64,000 bases of DNA from Euptelea pleiosperma (GCA_035048495.1 CM068546.1:35048674-35112673), one strand, 5' to 3'; shown: positions 33,431-48,799, counted from the first letter of the stretch. Notes: generated from the sequence alone by a model not told the origin. A program made the numbers and translations.

Positions 33431-33545
33431 ATGCCTTTGAACTCGATGGAATTCGCTCCCTCTTTGAGCTCCAAAAATCTCAGTCTTGGGCTCAATCAAA
33501 GGCTTGGAGGGTCCAAACTCACTTCGCCATTCTCACACAGGATTG
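33431..33545 (+). pseudogene. Orphan first-exon-like fragment, possible plastid transit peptide
   Basis: From ATG 33431 the frame reads MPLNSMEFAPSLSSKNLSLG and continues, Ser/Arg-rich and nearly free of acidic residues, to ...SPFSHRIG. It ends at a plausible donor ATTG/GTAAAGTG after 33545 (115 nt, phase 1). Upstream is a (GA)n leader-like tract. The composition resembles the N-terminus of a chloroplast-targeted protein. No continuing exon was recognised in the following 5 kb, so this may be a captured or relic first exon rather than an active gene. Confidence 0.35.
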
Positions 33546-33884
33546 GTAAAGTGAAGTTCCTGGATGCCCACTGCTCAAAATAAATGCCCTTTGAGTCCCA
33601 CATATACATGTCGAATTAGGTGTGTCAAAATAACTTGGCCAATATATAGATTATCATACAGCAATACAAAAGGTCCTACCTAAGAGATCTCCTAACTCAA
33701 AATTCATCCTGATCAAAATCTTAAATATCCTATTGCTTTGATTTACCACATGAATATATTTTGCGGCAATTTTTTTTTTGTGACGAATCCCTATACTACC
33801 TTTATATGCGACAATTATCTATTACTATTTAAAGCCAAAACTTGGATATGCTGCACAGTATTCACCTGAGCGCCTATTAGTTGT

Positions 33885-33916
<32 letters not shown>
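33885..33916. repeat. (CA)n(CG)n alternating purine-pyrimidine tract
   Basis: An uninterrupted (AC)n run passes directly into (GC)n, about 32 bp of strictly alternating purine-pyrimidine sequence. Such tracts can adopt Z-DNA under negative supercoiling. Confidence 0.85.
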
Positions 33917-34504
33917 TATTAGTTCATTAAATGCCCCTCTCTATCAAAAGTTCTTAAAGGTCCCTTTAAGGCATTCAGCCATTCTGATGCTAAATATGTT
34001 TTCAATACAACCTCTAGATAAATACTTAATTACTTTCCATGCTATCTTCTCATTTTCAGTACAGCCACGGCTCATAACCACTTAATATTGATTTTGTAAT
34101 ATATTTTTTTCCTTTTCATTATTGTTTACTTCAGCCCGATGATCGAATGATCATAGTCGTCCACCTGTGATACCATTTTAAGATATATATCTTCATTGTG
34201 ATAATCTTGTTCACAGTGAAACATCCCGGTAATCGTCTTCAAATCACACACACGATGCCTCAATTTTCCAAGTTGTGAGCTGTTTTACTTTCACCTTTTT
34301 TTTTTGTTAGGTAAGCTAAAGTTTGGTTAAACCATATCGATTTTTTTTTTTACAAATATAATCGGTTAGAAATAATATTTACGTATAATTTGCTTATCTA
34401 TTTCTAGAAGTATAAAAAAATAAAGTGAAACTTTGGGTAGGTTTAACTCCGCCAACCAACCTATAGTAGTTGATTTTGTTTGGCGAAGTTGTCTTATCTC
34501 TTAT

Positions 34505-35270
34505 CTTTTCCAGCATCATAAGATAAAGAGTGGTTGAGATCAAATCCATCTTCCTAATGTGGACGGTCAGATTTCAAACGCTTTTGTTGGAGAGTGTCGT
34601 GGGCACGGGCCATTTACTAGTATATAACAAAATAATGTTGTCTTATACCCCTTCTTTATCTTATCCGGTTTCAACAAAGAATGGCTGAGATCAAATCCAT
34701 CTTTTTATGTGGAAGATCGGATCTCAGCCACTTAAATCCCTCTTTCACTCACAATTTGATAGAAGCATCCATATTTGTGGACGATCTGATCTCAAACAAA
34801 CATCCTTTTATGTGGATGATTGGATCTCAGAGAAACATCCATATTCGTCAGGTGTGAGTGGGACCTCAGGCGCCTCTCATACCCAATTTTGACATATTCT
34901 TTGTCAAGGAGTGCAATGGGCAGGGGCCACCCATTAGTTTATATAACAAATGACAGTGGTTGTTTCCCCTTTTATCCTGTAATATCGACTTCGATAAAGA
35001 AGGGTCAAGATCTTATACCCCAACTGGACGATGGATCTCAGCCACTCACACCCAATTTTGACAAATTCTTTGTCCGGGAGTGTCGTATGCACATGCCATC
35101 CATTAGTTTATATAACAAGTAACAGTGGTTATCTCTCCACTTATTCCCTCTTATCAACTTCAATAAAGAAGGGCCGAGATCTCATCCTCAACTAGACGGT
35201 GGATTTCAGCTGCTCACACCTGATTTTTGCAAACGTTTTGTTCGGGAGTGCCGTGGGCACGGGTCACCCA
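34505..35270. repeat. Degenerate tandem array, ~165-bp unit
   Basis: Several head-to-tail degenerate copies contain GGAGAGTGTCGTGGGCACGG-type words (34590, 34908, 35075, 35243), ATTAGTTTATATAACAA (34935, 35103) and GGTTTCAACAAAGAATGG-type words (34668, 34993, 35160). The spacing between the last two units is about 167 bp; the first interval is roughly double. No open frame is preserved across units. Confidence 0.65.
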
Positions 35271-36990
35271 ATATAAGGGTTATGGGTGTTTTTTGGTAAT
35301 CAGGATAGCATTAAAAGCAGAAACCAAAATAAACAAGAGCCTGAGCCTGACCTACAGTATAGCGACATGTTTTTGTGACTCATAAAATGACTAGTGGGCG
35401 TGGGGCCCACAAGATTAAAATGGGCCCAGAAGACTAGCGGGTTGTTGGTGTCAGACGATCCTCCGAAGGCACACCACACTCAGGCGTGACATTTTTTTTT
35501 TAGGTAATAACTTAGGCACGACTTATTTTTGGCCAAAATATACACCCCACCAAGTCGTGCCCATTATGCGCAAATTTGTTTTTTCTTTTTTTTGTCCTTG
35601 GTGTCCAGGCCGCACCTAAAAACATCAAGTGGCACACTCTTAGAGATCAATGACGGTACAAATGTTTAAAACATCCCTAGGTGGACCTGAAGAACAAAAC
35701 GCAGCCTGATTTGCGGTTTCTAAACGTCCATTGGATATGAATCTTTTTCATGGGTTGATTTTCAACCATGTGATTCAAGAATGATTTTCGAGTAGTGAGA
35801 TCCAACGCCTAAAAAACACCAATCAAACTGATTTTTGGTATGCAGGTCCACCTAGGGATGTTTCAAATACAGTAATTGATCTCGAAATACATGAATTTAA
35901 TGAGATATAAAACATTGGTTCAAAATCAACTTCACAAGCAATGCTCCCAAACAAAACTACAACATCAACATAATTCACAATATAATAAATGAGAAACAAC
36001 GACCATATCAATTATTTCACTTTTTGATTTAATTACCTTATAACCACCCTGAACTTATTGCCCACCGTTTGATTTTTTTTATCAAATAAAACCACCACCA
36101 ATAAAAATAATAAAATATTAGTTCAGCACTAATCAAAATGTGCCAGCAGTTGGACACCACATGGACTCCAGACCATATCATCACCACTCACAAAAACACC
36201 AAATAGTTTATCTGATCTTAAATGTTTGACCCGCATCCGACCCGCTAGATTCTAAATGCATGCATGCATCCACACCATTGATTTATCTTCCATGTGGGTA
36301 CACTAACATTGGTCTGAAATTTTGTGTCCCCTGATCCTGACCCATTTTAATATAGTGTTTTTTTTTTTTTTTTTGTGCATTTTAAATTCATTTTTTTCAA
36401 TAAACCGGGAATAATTCGTGTTTAATATGCATTTAATAATACATGTCCTAAATACAAGAGTGTAATATGTTTTATTAAAAATACGTCAAATACACATATT
36501 AAATGCATAATAAATGAGAAATTGCTAAGTAGGACCCAAACCAATCCGTGGGACCCTCTGATTGGTTAGCAGGCCAACCAACCCATTTACATTTACACCG
36601 GTAAAGGCAGAGGACTAAGACCCAGCATTTGGTGAGTACAGCTTACCAGTTCTCCTTGACCAAAGATCGATCTGAGTAAATGATCATTAGCATCCGATCC
36701 GCTAACCTCCTTTTCTAGTCCATTCTTTACAAGGATGTGATTGATCAAATGAATAGGATCAATTCAATCAGGTTGGTTTTCTTCTATTTTTTCCCATTTT
36801 TTGTCTGAGAGATCTGCTAGGTGGGCAATGAATCCTAGGTCCCACCACATCGCATTGGTGCAATGTGTGTTCAAGTTGATGGACATGGTGGTCTGCCACA
36901 TGCAACTGTCCTGACCCCCCAATGTGATGAACCGGGCACCACACACCCGGCCGTCCCGTACCCAATGTCATGGACCAGGCTTCACACACA
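35271..36990. other. Intergenic DNA with MITE remnants
   Basis: No gene was recognised. 35620-35870 is a foldback MITE (AGTGGCACACTCTTAGAG, GGTGGACCTGAAG / CTGATTTTTGGTATGCAGG, CCACCTAGGGATG) whose arms lack the usual GTATGG core. A (CA)n tract lies at 36982-36998. Confidence 0.45.
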
Positions 36991-38417
36991 CACACACACA
37001 AGTTGATGTGATTAGAAGATAATACACCAGTTAAACAAAGGATCCGTCGTTACCGTGAAACTGACTTTGTTTTGCATCAGCATCAGTCACTCAATATCCT
37101 CAATCATAGATTTCAATTGAACCACAAGTCTCAGGAAAAAAATAAAAAATAAAAAGCCACATTTTCTTTTTATCAAGAGTTCAGGTGCTTTCAGAGTACG
37201 CAGTAGCGCTTGCTTATAATGAAAGCGGATGATCTGTAGTATAGAGTGTAACCATGGGCTATTCAATCACAGTTCTGGGTTTGGCAGGTTTGCACACACA
37301 ATGCCAGGAACAACCATTCTAAATGTCCCCAGGAAACTCCTAGGCCAAAAATCGTTCTGGCCAAATGATCCTAACAATTGAATCAATAAACCATTTTTTG
37401 TTCGATGTGTTCCATTTGATTGGGTTAGATTTTTGCACAGCAGATATTCTAAGCGGGACGAATTCATGCAAGGAATTTCTTTACTACTCATATTCTGTTC
37501 TTCGTTTTCCCGTCAGCTATGTGTGGGTCATTCTGACTCGTTCATGAACCTAAGTTGAAAGAGAAACGTCAACATTGGGGACATGAATATTCTACCATAA
37601 TAGGTATTGAAGAATCAGTACATAAAATTTGAACGAATTTGAAGCTGCACAACTACTGGCACTAAAGACCTTCCTTCTAGCTAATCCATTGCTTCGCCAG
37701 TTATGCTAGCTTTCATAAAAATATGCTTAGAATCAACAATGAAGTTTTCATTCTGTGCATGCCAGATCATGAATTCGTAACTACATCCAATCTCCAAAGA
37801 AGTTCCAATTGTTTCGAACATCCCACAAGTTAATTGAGTTTAGTTGACGGACCTAGTTTTTTTTCCCTTTCTCTGATTTCCTCTTTTTAACTAAATGCCT
37901 AAATCCCACAGAGGTGGTTTTAACAAATGTGAAAGGTTCAACAGTACAGAGATCTCAATATTCCAATTCCCCAGCTGGCCAAAATCCTAGCTGTATATGG
38001 GGGAAACTGACAGTTCCAACGCACACCATCGTGTCTTAATTAATTATCAAATTAAAAAAAATTGTATCTTAATTGAGCCCAGACAAAAATGAACGACAAT
38101 TCCTAGTTCAGGTAGCACAACTTAACTGTGTCACTGAGCTAGATAAGTCAATGTGGTAGATCATGAACCAAGTCATCATACTTTGGAGCCAGGGGTCAGC
38201 TTAAAGTTTCTGACATTGTTAAAATAAATATATTCATAAAGAAAGAAAATCCTTAACAAGAATTTTGACATGTCATCGAACCCAGTACTTAAGATGTACC
38301 ATTTCATATACTTATACAAGGAATAAAAAATTCAACGGGTGATGCACCAATGGCTGGCTGGCTGGTATAAGGGGAAGCAGAAGAGTGAGGATCACCTAGC
38401 ATCTCTGCCTAAGGCCT

Positions 38418-41400
38418 TCACCCAGTAGGTGTGTCAGATTGCCTTGCCGTAGCGAAGTCAGCTGCAGTGCTGACAGTGGACACCAGAGCTGCCATGCCAA
38501 AGACTTGCGTCCAGCTCCGGGTCCTGGCAGCAATAGCAGCCCCAGCGACAGCACCCGCAATAGAAGTATTTAACTGTAGAAAGAAAGCTTTGACAGGTTC
38601 ATCAGCAGGTCATCAAGCTCCATTTGAAACCGAATATCCAGACTTCGAAATTATAAAGAAGATACAATAATTTTTTCAAAACTCTTCGCAAATGTATTTT
38701 TGAGAAACCATCCTATAAATGACCAATTTACTCCTAATTGTTCTAGATATGCAACAAAGAATGTAAAGAGAAATATTAACATTAGCACAGAGTGTGAAAA
38801 TGCCATAATTTCTCCTGTACTGTACATGTGTCTGTATCCTAGATGAAATCCATCATTTGATGGGTTCCACCAAGGAGATCTTCTAGGTTAAAAATTATTT
38901 TCATTAAAAACTCAAAAAATATGATGAAGTTCACTATCACTTGACCAAACCTTGTTTTAAATTAGAACCTGAAGATACAACACCAGGTTCACTGAAATTC
39001 ATAAAGATGGGATTCACATTTCAATCACAAGGCTCTTATATCCAATAGGATTTTCAGTTAGATCATCTTTATCTGCACTAAGCTTCTCAGTCATCCATCT
39101 AAATGCAAAGATGGCTTGGTATGCTCTATGTTGCACTTGATGAGAAAATCAAGTCCACACTAGTTTACTACTGCTTCAAACAATGCTCACATCTTTAGTG
39201 TCATCAACTTCAAGTTGGAGAAAATATCACACGAACTAGGGCATCAAATGGGTCAGACCTGGGGCGGATCTAGGTAGATCCATATTCAAATCCGGATTTT
39301 AACAAGCTGATCCGGATCAGACTTGGATCCGTATCCAAACCAGATCCGTATAAGGGGATCCATATCCAACTCATATATACATATATGGGTTAGATCCCCC
39401 TCCAAACTACATGTTTTCAATAAGGATCCAAGGCCAACTACCATATCCGACTCGATCTGAATTCATAACAAAATGATCCGAATCCGACCCAAATTTGAAT
39501 CAGATCCACTACATAGATTTGTATTCGACCCGTTTTATATATGAATCTCATTTTAAGGATCCAAACCCACAAAATATGGGTTCAAATCGGAGCGGATCTC
39601 AGGTTAGATTCACCCCAATTTCATGCCCTAACAGGAGCTAGGATCCTTTCTCGGGTCTTTTTAATGACTTGATAGTTGACCTCAGGATAGGACTTGCAAC
39701 AATGTACAGTTACAACATTAGATGAAGATAATCCCACATATGTCTATTTCAAAGAAAGGATGGTCAACTGTACTTCAGATAAAGGCTTCTCCAGATGAAC
39801 TTTTCAGGAATTCAGTATGGTTCGCATATTTTATGAGTAACCGTATTATACGCGAACTATTTCTCGAATTATTGGGAAAATGGTTTTAAATGTGAAGAAA
39901 TACCCCCCAAAAATTGCTTTTTACTTATTTTTATTACTTTTTAATGTTATTTTATTCCTTGCGAATTTTTAAACGAATTTTCGAATGACAACCCCAAATT
40001 ATAGTCTAACTTTTCCGAGAAGGTTGAGACAACCAAGCCTAGGGTGAGAGCGAACTAGTAAGATGGCCAAAGGCCAAGATTCGAACCTTGTATAATGTTA
40101 ATCCCAACAAATATATTTGAAATTGTAAATATATCTCTAGACAAAATGTAGTTCTGTGTACTTCCTTCCTTTTTATCCCCATAAGGAAAAAATGCATTTT
40201 TAACATCTTTATAATTGAGTATCCACATTCCACACCCATTACAGTCGACCAGCGGAAGAACCTCTTAGGCAGTGGTCATTTTAATAACTGAAGTAAACGT
40301 CTCATACAAATCAAGACGGACTTCTACACTGTAGTGTGTACTTAGTAAAAAATCTTTATATCTACAACTCAACCTTACCATCAGCTTTATATTTAATTAT
40401 GTACATTTGCAACCAAGTACATTATTAACTTTACATCTAGGAACTACTCCCCAAATGCCATTCTTGTATCAAGCTCTCGTTTCCTCATATGTGGATTTTC
40501 AGCTCACATGGAATACTTTTATAATGTGTTATGAGGAAGGATATTTTATTCATTGACATATTGTTCACAAGGTATATTGATCTTTCTAGAACATTTTCAT
40601 TTGTATGTATGACCAGATATGACATGCATCAAATTTTTGAAACTGTGGTTTATTCTTATAGTATCCAATCCTTAATCACATTATTCATGGGAAAAGAAGC
40701 TTTTTCCATGCATAAATCTTGACCTGTGTGACTGGTATTTTTTGAATCCAGTACAATGAAGCAGTTAATTATGACCTTCTTTGGGTTAGTTTTCTCCCTT
40801 GCTTTATATAGTGTTCTTTCGTTTTCTTAAATGCAGAAAATTTCGCAGAAAACTTGATCCATTAAATTTCCTGGACAGAAACCAAAGTCCATTAAATTTG
40901 CAGAAAACTTAAGCAGGGAGTACTAGACCAGAACTTAATTTCATTCTCAATACTACCCAGTTTTCAACACTAAAATTTCAAGAAACAAATTTCATAATAG
41001 AGAACATACTTGATGTCAAAAGACAAATATTTGAATTAATGAATCATAATGCAATGTGTGCTGATTGGGTTCTTCAGAGCCCCTGTTCTATAACAAAAAT
41101 GGTATAAACTCCTGTAAGTGATTGCTAACAGAAAACAGTACAAAAAGGGAAGATAGATTAGCTGACCCAATCCTTCTTCCTCCGGTATTGTTGAATCCCG
41201 CAGCGTGTAGAAGAAAAGATTCCAGCAAAAAGTCCTTGTTAACAAAGAAATAAAATGCATATTATTAGCTTGAAAGATAATAAAGTGACTAGCAGAGACT
41301 GACAAACACAAACTGACAGGTTATGTAAAAAGGAAATGGAAAGTGTGCCGGTGTCCAACATGGATACAAAGCGTCAGACATGCGAAACACCCCCACAAAC

Positions 41401-43166
41401 CCAATACGTCAATACCTCCATACAGTTCATTCTTTATGCTGAAAGAATACATCTTTTAAATACTTTAGTCCATGTTAAGTATGCAATATAGAAAGAATGT
41501 ATTTAGATTAAGTTAATTTACTTTAAAATCATAAAAACCATATACAAATGAACCACTCTGGTTCATTTCTCTTTCATTAATAGGCCTTAAGTAAACTGTG
41601 GGCACACACACTAAACATAACCTAAGCAAAGAAAGCAAGAACTCTATCTACTAACACAGCGAATGCGACAAGGTGTCCAACTCAGCAAATTCTTAGAAAA
41701 CGGAGTTTCCTTGTTTTTTTTTTCGATAAGTATAAATATCATTAGATAAAGAGAAAGAAGATTACAAGCAAGGCCTAGGAGGTCGAGATGACCGTCCAAA
41801 GGCAAAAACGCCTACAACAGCGCCAAGAAAAGAAAACCACAAGGAGAAACTTAGGCTAGATCTCTCTTACAAAGCAAGTCCCATCGGAATACAAAATCTT
41901 CAAAGAACAAACCACGGCACTCCTTGAAGGCTTTGGACCACAAAAACAAGAGCCACCTTACACACTTACCATGTTACCCCATTTTCTAGGAGGATAGTAC
42001 AACAATTCGAACGCAACATGTTTAAATAGAAATTGCATAAGAACCAACAGAGCCACCTTGAATGTCTTAGTTCTAATAGCTTGCACATTAAATTGTATCT
42101 TATAATACCACTTACAGAATCATTCATGGGTTCTGCACATTAACACAACCATTTAAGTAAAAAGAGATACCCCGAGACTTGCCAGGTTATAATTCTTTTT
42201 CAATACTTATGCAATTGGACAGTTATCTTGGAGCACATTTCTTAGGGCTTAACGAGTAGAGACTACCAAGATGAATATCGTAAACTTGATTCAAACTTAA
42301 TAATATTAGTAATTTAGTATACCATCTTTAATATTAACTAGTCTTTCTTCATCAAAAACAAAAATTTGAGAAAATCAAAATCCAAGCTAGCCGAGGGACT
42401 ACTTAACATTTTAAAAACTTATGATGTTGCATATTAGCAATTTGAGATTGGATTAGATCAGTTTCTACTAAAGAATTGAAGACAATTCACTGGAGTTCAA
42501 TGCATGACAAGTGAAACCAAATTACAAGTAACCACCCAAAAAAAATGTGCACCACTCTACATGTTCACTAAAATATTACTAAGAAATATAAATTAAATTA
42601 CCACTTTGTAGGCCGAATTTACCAATCGACCTGATCTGCAAATTATTAAAAAAAAAAAAAATTATAAGAATTCGACAGAAAAAAAATGACCCATTGTTGT
42701 TTAGATTAAACTTATAAAGAATCTTACCACAAAAAAAGTACTGGCGATACCTGAAAGGCCTAAATTTGAAAGAAAAAATAATGCAAAGATCAGATTATTA
42801 GTTTATATAGTCCATGTTTTGGTACTAAATTGGAAAAATATAATAACGGCGGAATTATTTGAGGCAAGCATCCAAATTGAATCTGAACTTTTGATTTCTA
42901 AAGAAAATGGCGGGAAAAATGTAATCATTGGAATCGAATGGTGGTTATCCTGCGTTTTACCTCTTCGACGAGCATCGTAAGGACCTATACACAAACCCCA
43001 GATCGCTCCCGCCTGAAACACAAACAGAAAAATAAAAACAAAGTAAAATACAAATATTAGAAAAAAAAAATTATAGAAAATTATTTACGGTTCCGATGCG
43101 AATGATGGAATCGACGACGAGGGAAGAACATGGAAAGTCATCTCTGATCTCTTCCTCTCCCTCCAT
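38418..43166 (-). CDS. OEP16-4: OEP16-4-like Tim17/22/23-family envelope protein
   Basis: A small four-helix membrane protein of the PRAT (Tim17/22/23, OEP16) family. OEP16 members form amino-acid-selective channels in the plastid outer envelope; this subtype is poorly characterised. The exons on the - strand are 43166-43089, 43012-42961, 42750-42728, 42635-42602, 41234-41167 and 38573-38418. They total 411 nt and 136 residues, the length I recall for Arabidopsis OEP16-4. The N-terminus MEGEEEIRDDFPCSSLVVDS leads to TAGAIWGLCIGPYDARRRG. It is followed by SIGKFGLQSGLFAGIFS, TRCGIQQYRRKKDW, and the Gly/Ala-rich IAGAVAGAAIAARTRSW helix. Exon 3 is a 23-nt microexon. Relative to Arabidopsis the region around it (GIASTFFVIRSIGKFG) is about 3 residues shorter. 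Exon 5 uses the weak donor TGG/GTCAGC. The first and last exons are secure; the internal model is good but hand-built. Confidence 0.8.
39237..39630. mobile_element. TAGGGCAT-type hAT-like MITE in OEP16-4 intron 5
   Basis: The ends TAGGGCATCAAATGGGTC and AATTTCATGCCCTA are imperfect inverted repeats. The flanks ACACGAAC and ACAGGAGC match at 6 of 8 positions, a possible decayed 8-bp duplication. The interior has repeated GGATCC / GATCCG words, as at 11525-11855. Confidence 0.55.
41705..41995 (-). repeat. Possible retroelement 3' end in OEP16-4 intron 4
   Basis: A T-run (41713-41724) followed by CGATAAGTATAAATATC and a C/A-rich stretch of ~250 bp reads as a poly-A-ended fragment on the - strand. 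No protein motif was recognised, so class is undetermined. Confidence 0.3.
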
Positions 43167-44282
43167 CTTTCGTTTGTAAAATTTTAGATTTTGAAGGGAG
43201 AGAAGTTTATTTATGCTGTTTAAGGATATGATATGGTGTTTTTCTAAACATCGATTTGTTTTGCTACCTCTTTGATTCATCATTTGTCATTCCCACATGA
43301 CAATACAATCTGTTGGTCCATCTCATCAACGGAGGTCATTCAATCTATAGGCGACCTCATAGATTTGTTAAAATAAATAATCACAGCGATAGTATGACAT
43401 GAGTTCCATTTTTTGCATAATAACGAATCATGCGATTTTGATTGGACGAAGAAATCTTTGATACAAGAGTCTGTTTCAAAAGTTTGATAATTTTTTTTCC
43501 AAAAGGCCACGTGGCGCATTCTTTCAACCCCACTGGCCCATGAATGTTTGGCCACCCTCTTGGTGGACCTACACTCCAAAAATCAACCTGATTGGTAACT
43601 CATAGCCATTAGATTTGAGAATTTTTCAACATGGGCTTTCAACAAGTTTTGGGCCTGTTCTTGAGCCCATGATGAAAAATGCTTAAATACATCGGCTAGA
43701 AATCACTTGGCCCCACGTTTATGGGGTTAGTGGGCTGAAAGAGTGTCCCACGTGTCATTTTGAGGGAGGATGTAGCAAACTTTTGAAACGTGTTCCATAT
43801 CAAAGAACAAATCTGATCAGACCGTCCAAATGTAGGAAGGCTGATGTATCGATGGATCAGCACAACTCGACTATAGTCAACTAGTCAAGGTATAGTTTTA
43901 ATTATCCTACGTTTGATTGTGCACAGAATCTAGTTATCATTTTTTGCCGCGATCCTAATGGTAATCACAATTCTGTAAGCTCCATCATCAGGTGTGATGG
44001 ACGGCCAGATCAGATTGATTAATAATAGTACGTACTAAAACGTCCGTTAAAGGCTTAGAATTGCATGGCCCACCTAAAGGTAAATATTTTGTCAAACATG
44101 GTGCAACTCGAAACATGTTATCATTCCGAGTTCCGATAACTCGTCACGATTCACAAATCACAACTCGTCCGATTCACGAAACATCAACGAAATGAAGATC
44201 GAGTGACTCGAACCCAAGTTCGGGACCTAAACACAAACATAGAAGTTAAAACCCTATTCTACATATCTCCTTTCCTTTACAA
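43167..44282. promoter_or_regulatory. Divergent promoter region between OEP16-4 and eL22, with one MITE
   Basis: The two genes are head to head, about 1.3 kb apart. 43495-43790 is a foldback MITE (TTCCAAAAGGCCACGTGGCG, TTGGTGGACCTACAC / CCACGTTTATGGGG, GTGTCCCACGTGTCATTTTG) that provides two CACGTG E-box/G-box cores. The rest shows no clear structure. Confidence 0.55.
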
Positions 44283-44291
44283 AAACCCTAA
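44283..44291 (+). promoter_or_regulatory. Telo-box upstream of eL22
   Basis: AAACCCTAA followed directly by CCCTAGCCC, 190 bp before the eL22 ATG. Telo-boxes (AAACCCTAA) are the characteristic element of plant ribosomal-protein promoters. The same element occurs ahead of UTP14 at 56929. Confidence 0.8.
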
Positions 44292-44473
44292 CCCTAGCCC
44301 AATTTCATTTTCTCCATTCCTGCGGCGCTTTATCTTCAGAACCGATCGGTAAGAAACCAGACGTCTCCCTGTCCCTTCACACTGCTGCGCATCATAGCAA
44401 CTCCAGCGCTTACTTGCTCTAATCATCCTTGTCTCTTCTTTTTTTCCTTGTGTAGCAGACGAGAGAGGCGAAG

Positions 44474-46531
<2,058 letters not shown>

Positions 46532-48799
46532 AGATCTGGATCAGTATTTTCCTCTTATTATCCGCATCTTCCATTTTCTTTTGTTTTAACGTTTGAGCTT
46601 ATTTACATTTTAGCCCAGTAGAAGTTATCTTTTTCTTTAGGGTTTCTGTGTGATTCTTCCTTTTGGACTTCGATGTTTCTCGAAATTTTGTTGTTTACTT
46701 ATTACTAGTACTCTGGTTTTCCCTACTCTGAGATTTGGTAGATAAAAGATCAAGATGGTTTTTTTTTTCAAAGAGTTCTCTTCATGAAGAAAGAGTGCTT
46801 AATAGTATTTGGCAAGTTTAATTATGGCTCATTGCCTTACCAGTTCATTGCCTTTTTCCCTTGGGCAGCAATAAGGGTGGCAGTGGGCTGTGGTCGGCCG
46901 GAACCAACTTGGGTTCATTGCAAACTAGTAAAGCCAGGCCTGGTGAACAGGGTTCACCTAATGTATGGTTCGCCACAGTTTAAAGTGGACTCACATCTGG
47001 TTTGGAACTGCTTGGGTTCAATTTAAAGCGAACCCGAAAGACACTATAATAATCCTACAAGTCACATGATGCCTAAATCTTAGGCATGGAATCAATTAAA
47101 TTGTTCTTATTATGGTTGAAATTACATGTAGGCTCTGTATGGTACACAAAGTTTTACAGAAAAAAGGATTTTTATGTCTGAAAGCATTGATACAGAAAAA
47201 TGATTATTTATAGGCAAAAATCCTTTGTAGAAAGCTTATTCAGGGTAACCATACAGGGCCGTGGCTTAAAATAATAAATGAAAATATCCTACTTTGAGGT
47301 TTTGCTTGGTAGCACTACAAATGTTTGAGGCATTTGCATTTGCTTGGTGGCACGACATCCAACAAATATTTGCATTAGACCAAATCATATTTTGCCAAAA
47401 AGTGGTCTACTGTTTGAAGCATAGGCAAATGACTCTCATACCCCTTGGTCAACAGCCCCCCCCCCCCCCCCCCCAAATTATTGCCTATATTTTCCTACCG
47501 CACACAGGAAACCAATGGCAAGCGTGTCCTCACACCAAATGTTTGCCTGTATTTTGATTTGGTACATGAGAAAAAGAGTTCCAATGGCAAATATTTACCT
47601 AGACGAAAATTATCTTGGCTAAATATTTGTTCATATCAATATTTAACAAGGTTTGGTATGTGTATTATTAGCTAGCCTATGTCATTTTCTTTCAATTTGC
47701 GTGGGCCCTACATATCAAAGTCAAATATGGGTTAAGTGAGTGTGGGACCCACATATTAGGTCACAGGATCCAAACGGTTTCATTTTTATCTTTTTTATAT
47801 GTTAAAAAACTCATTTTTATTGAAAATAGTGATTTTCCCATCAAGGTTTATTTGGTGTAAAAATATTTACTCAGGAGGAGGTGATCAAATATTTTCCCAC
47901 CGTGGTGGGCATATTTTTGGGCCCGGCTAAATATTCGGCGTAGGCAAATGTATGCCAAACACGCCTGGGAGAATATTAGCGCGCACAAATATTTTATTCC
48001 CCTGTCGCGGTAGCCTACTAAACAGCTACTAATATGATTGTGTTCTCTACAAACTCAAGATGGGCTTTTAGTAGAGGAGACCTGCCTTCAAGAAGAATTG
48101 TGTCCAAGAACTGGAGGCTTTTGCTTCGCCTTTGATTGCTTTTGTTCTGGAATGTTCTCCACTACAAGTATTTTTTTCCTTTGAATTGTTTATGCATTTC
48201 TTTTCTATTTTTTTTTTTTATTATCTGTGGAGTTATTTTTATTAGGTTAAGAATAAATTTACATTCAATGTTTTATTCATTCAAACAAATAGGATATGAG
48301 CTTCCCTTACACAAAAATTGAATTTTAGTCTTTTCAAGGGTTGATTTGTATGCCAAAGGCACTTGTTTACTTCAGTTTTTCGCTTATTTAGGATATTTTC
48401 TTAAATTACAAAAAAAAAAAAAAAAAAAACATTTAGAACCTAGATTCATCGCATGCCTAAAGGGGACATTATTTGGGAGAAAAGGGGCAAAAAAATGTTG
48501 CTGACGCCTGACGACTGAAGCATTAGCTCACGCTACAAGGCATGAGCCTCATTATTATAAGTATAGATATACAAACATACAAAACGTCCATGGACATAAA
48601 TTGCTCACAGTTAAGAATCAGAAAATCCCTCCATCCGCACGTCACTGCTCTTGAGCAGTTAAAACTGAGGTCTAATAAAGAACCAACTTCAGCTTTCCAA
48701 ACAACCCTTCTCCAACATCAACAACCAGCTAAACAGATGAAAGAAACCCACCAAATTTTAACTTGCAGATCAGATTTTCCTTTCACCTCCACTGTAAGT
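46532..48799. other. Intergenic DNA with two MITEs and a poly-C tract
   Basis: The first ~200 bp are the eL22 3' UTR. 47131-47260 is a second GGCTCTGTATGG / CCATACAGGGCC MITE like that in the eL22 intron. 47457-47474 is a C homopolymer of about 18 bp. 47545-48015 is a degenerate GGGCCTGTTTGGTA-family element (ATGAGAAAAAGAGTTCC, TTGGCTAAATATTTG, GTGGGACCCACATATTAGG). No gene was recognised. Confidence 0.5.

Noticed and set aside
33296..33549. Open frames with RERERERE or SLSLSLSL runs
   Set aside because: They arise from the (GA)n microsatellite and are not protein-coding.
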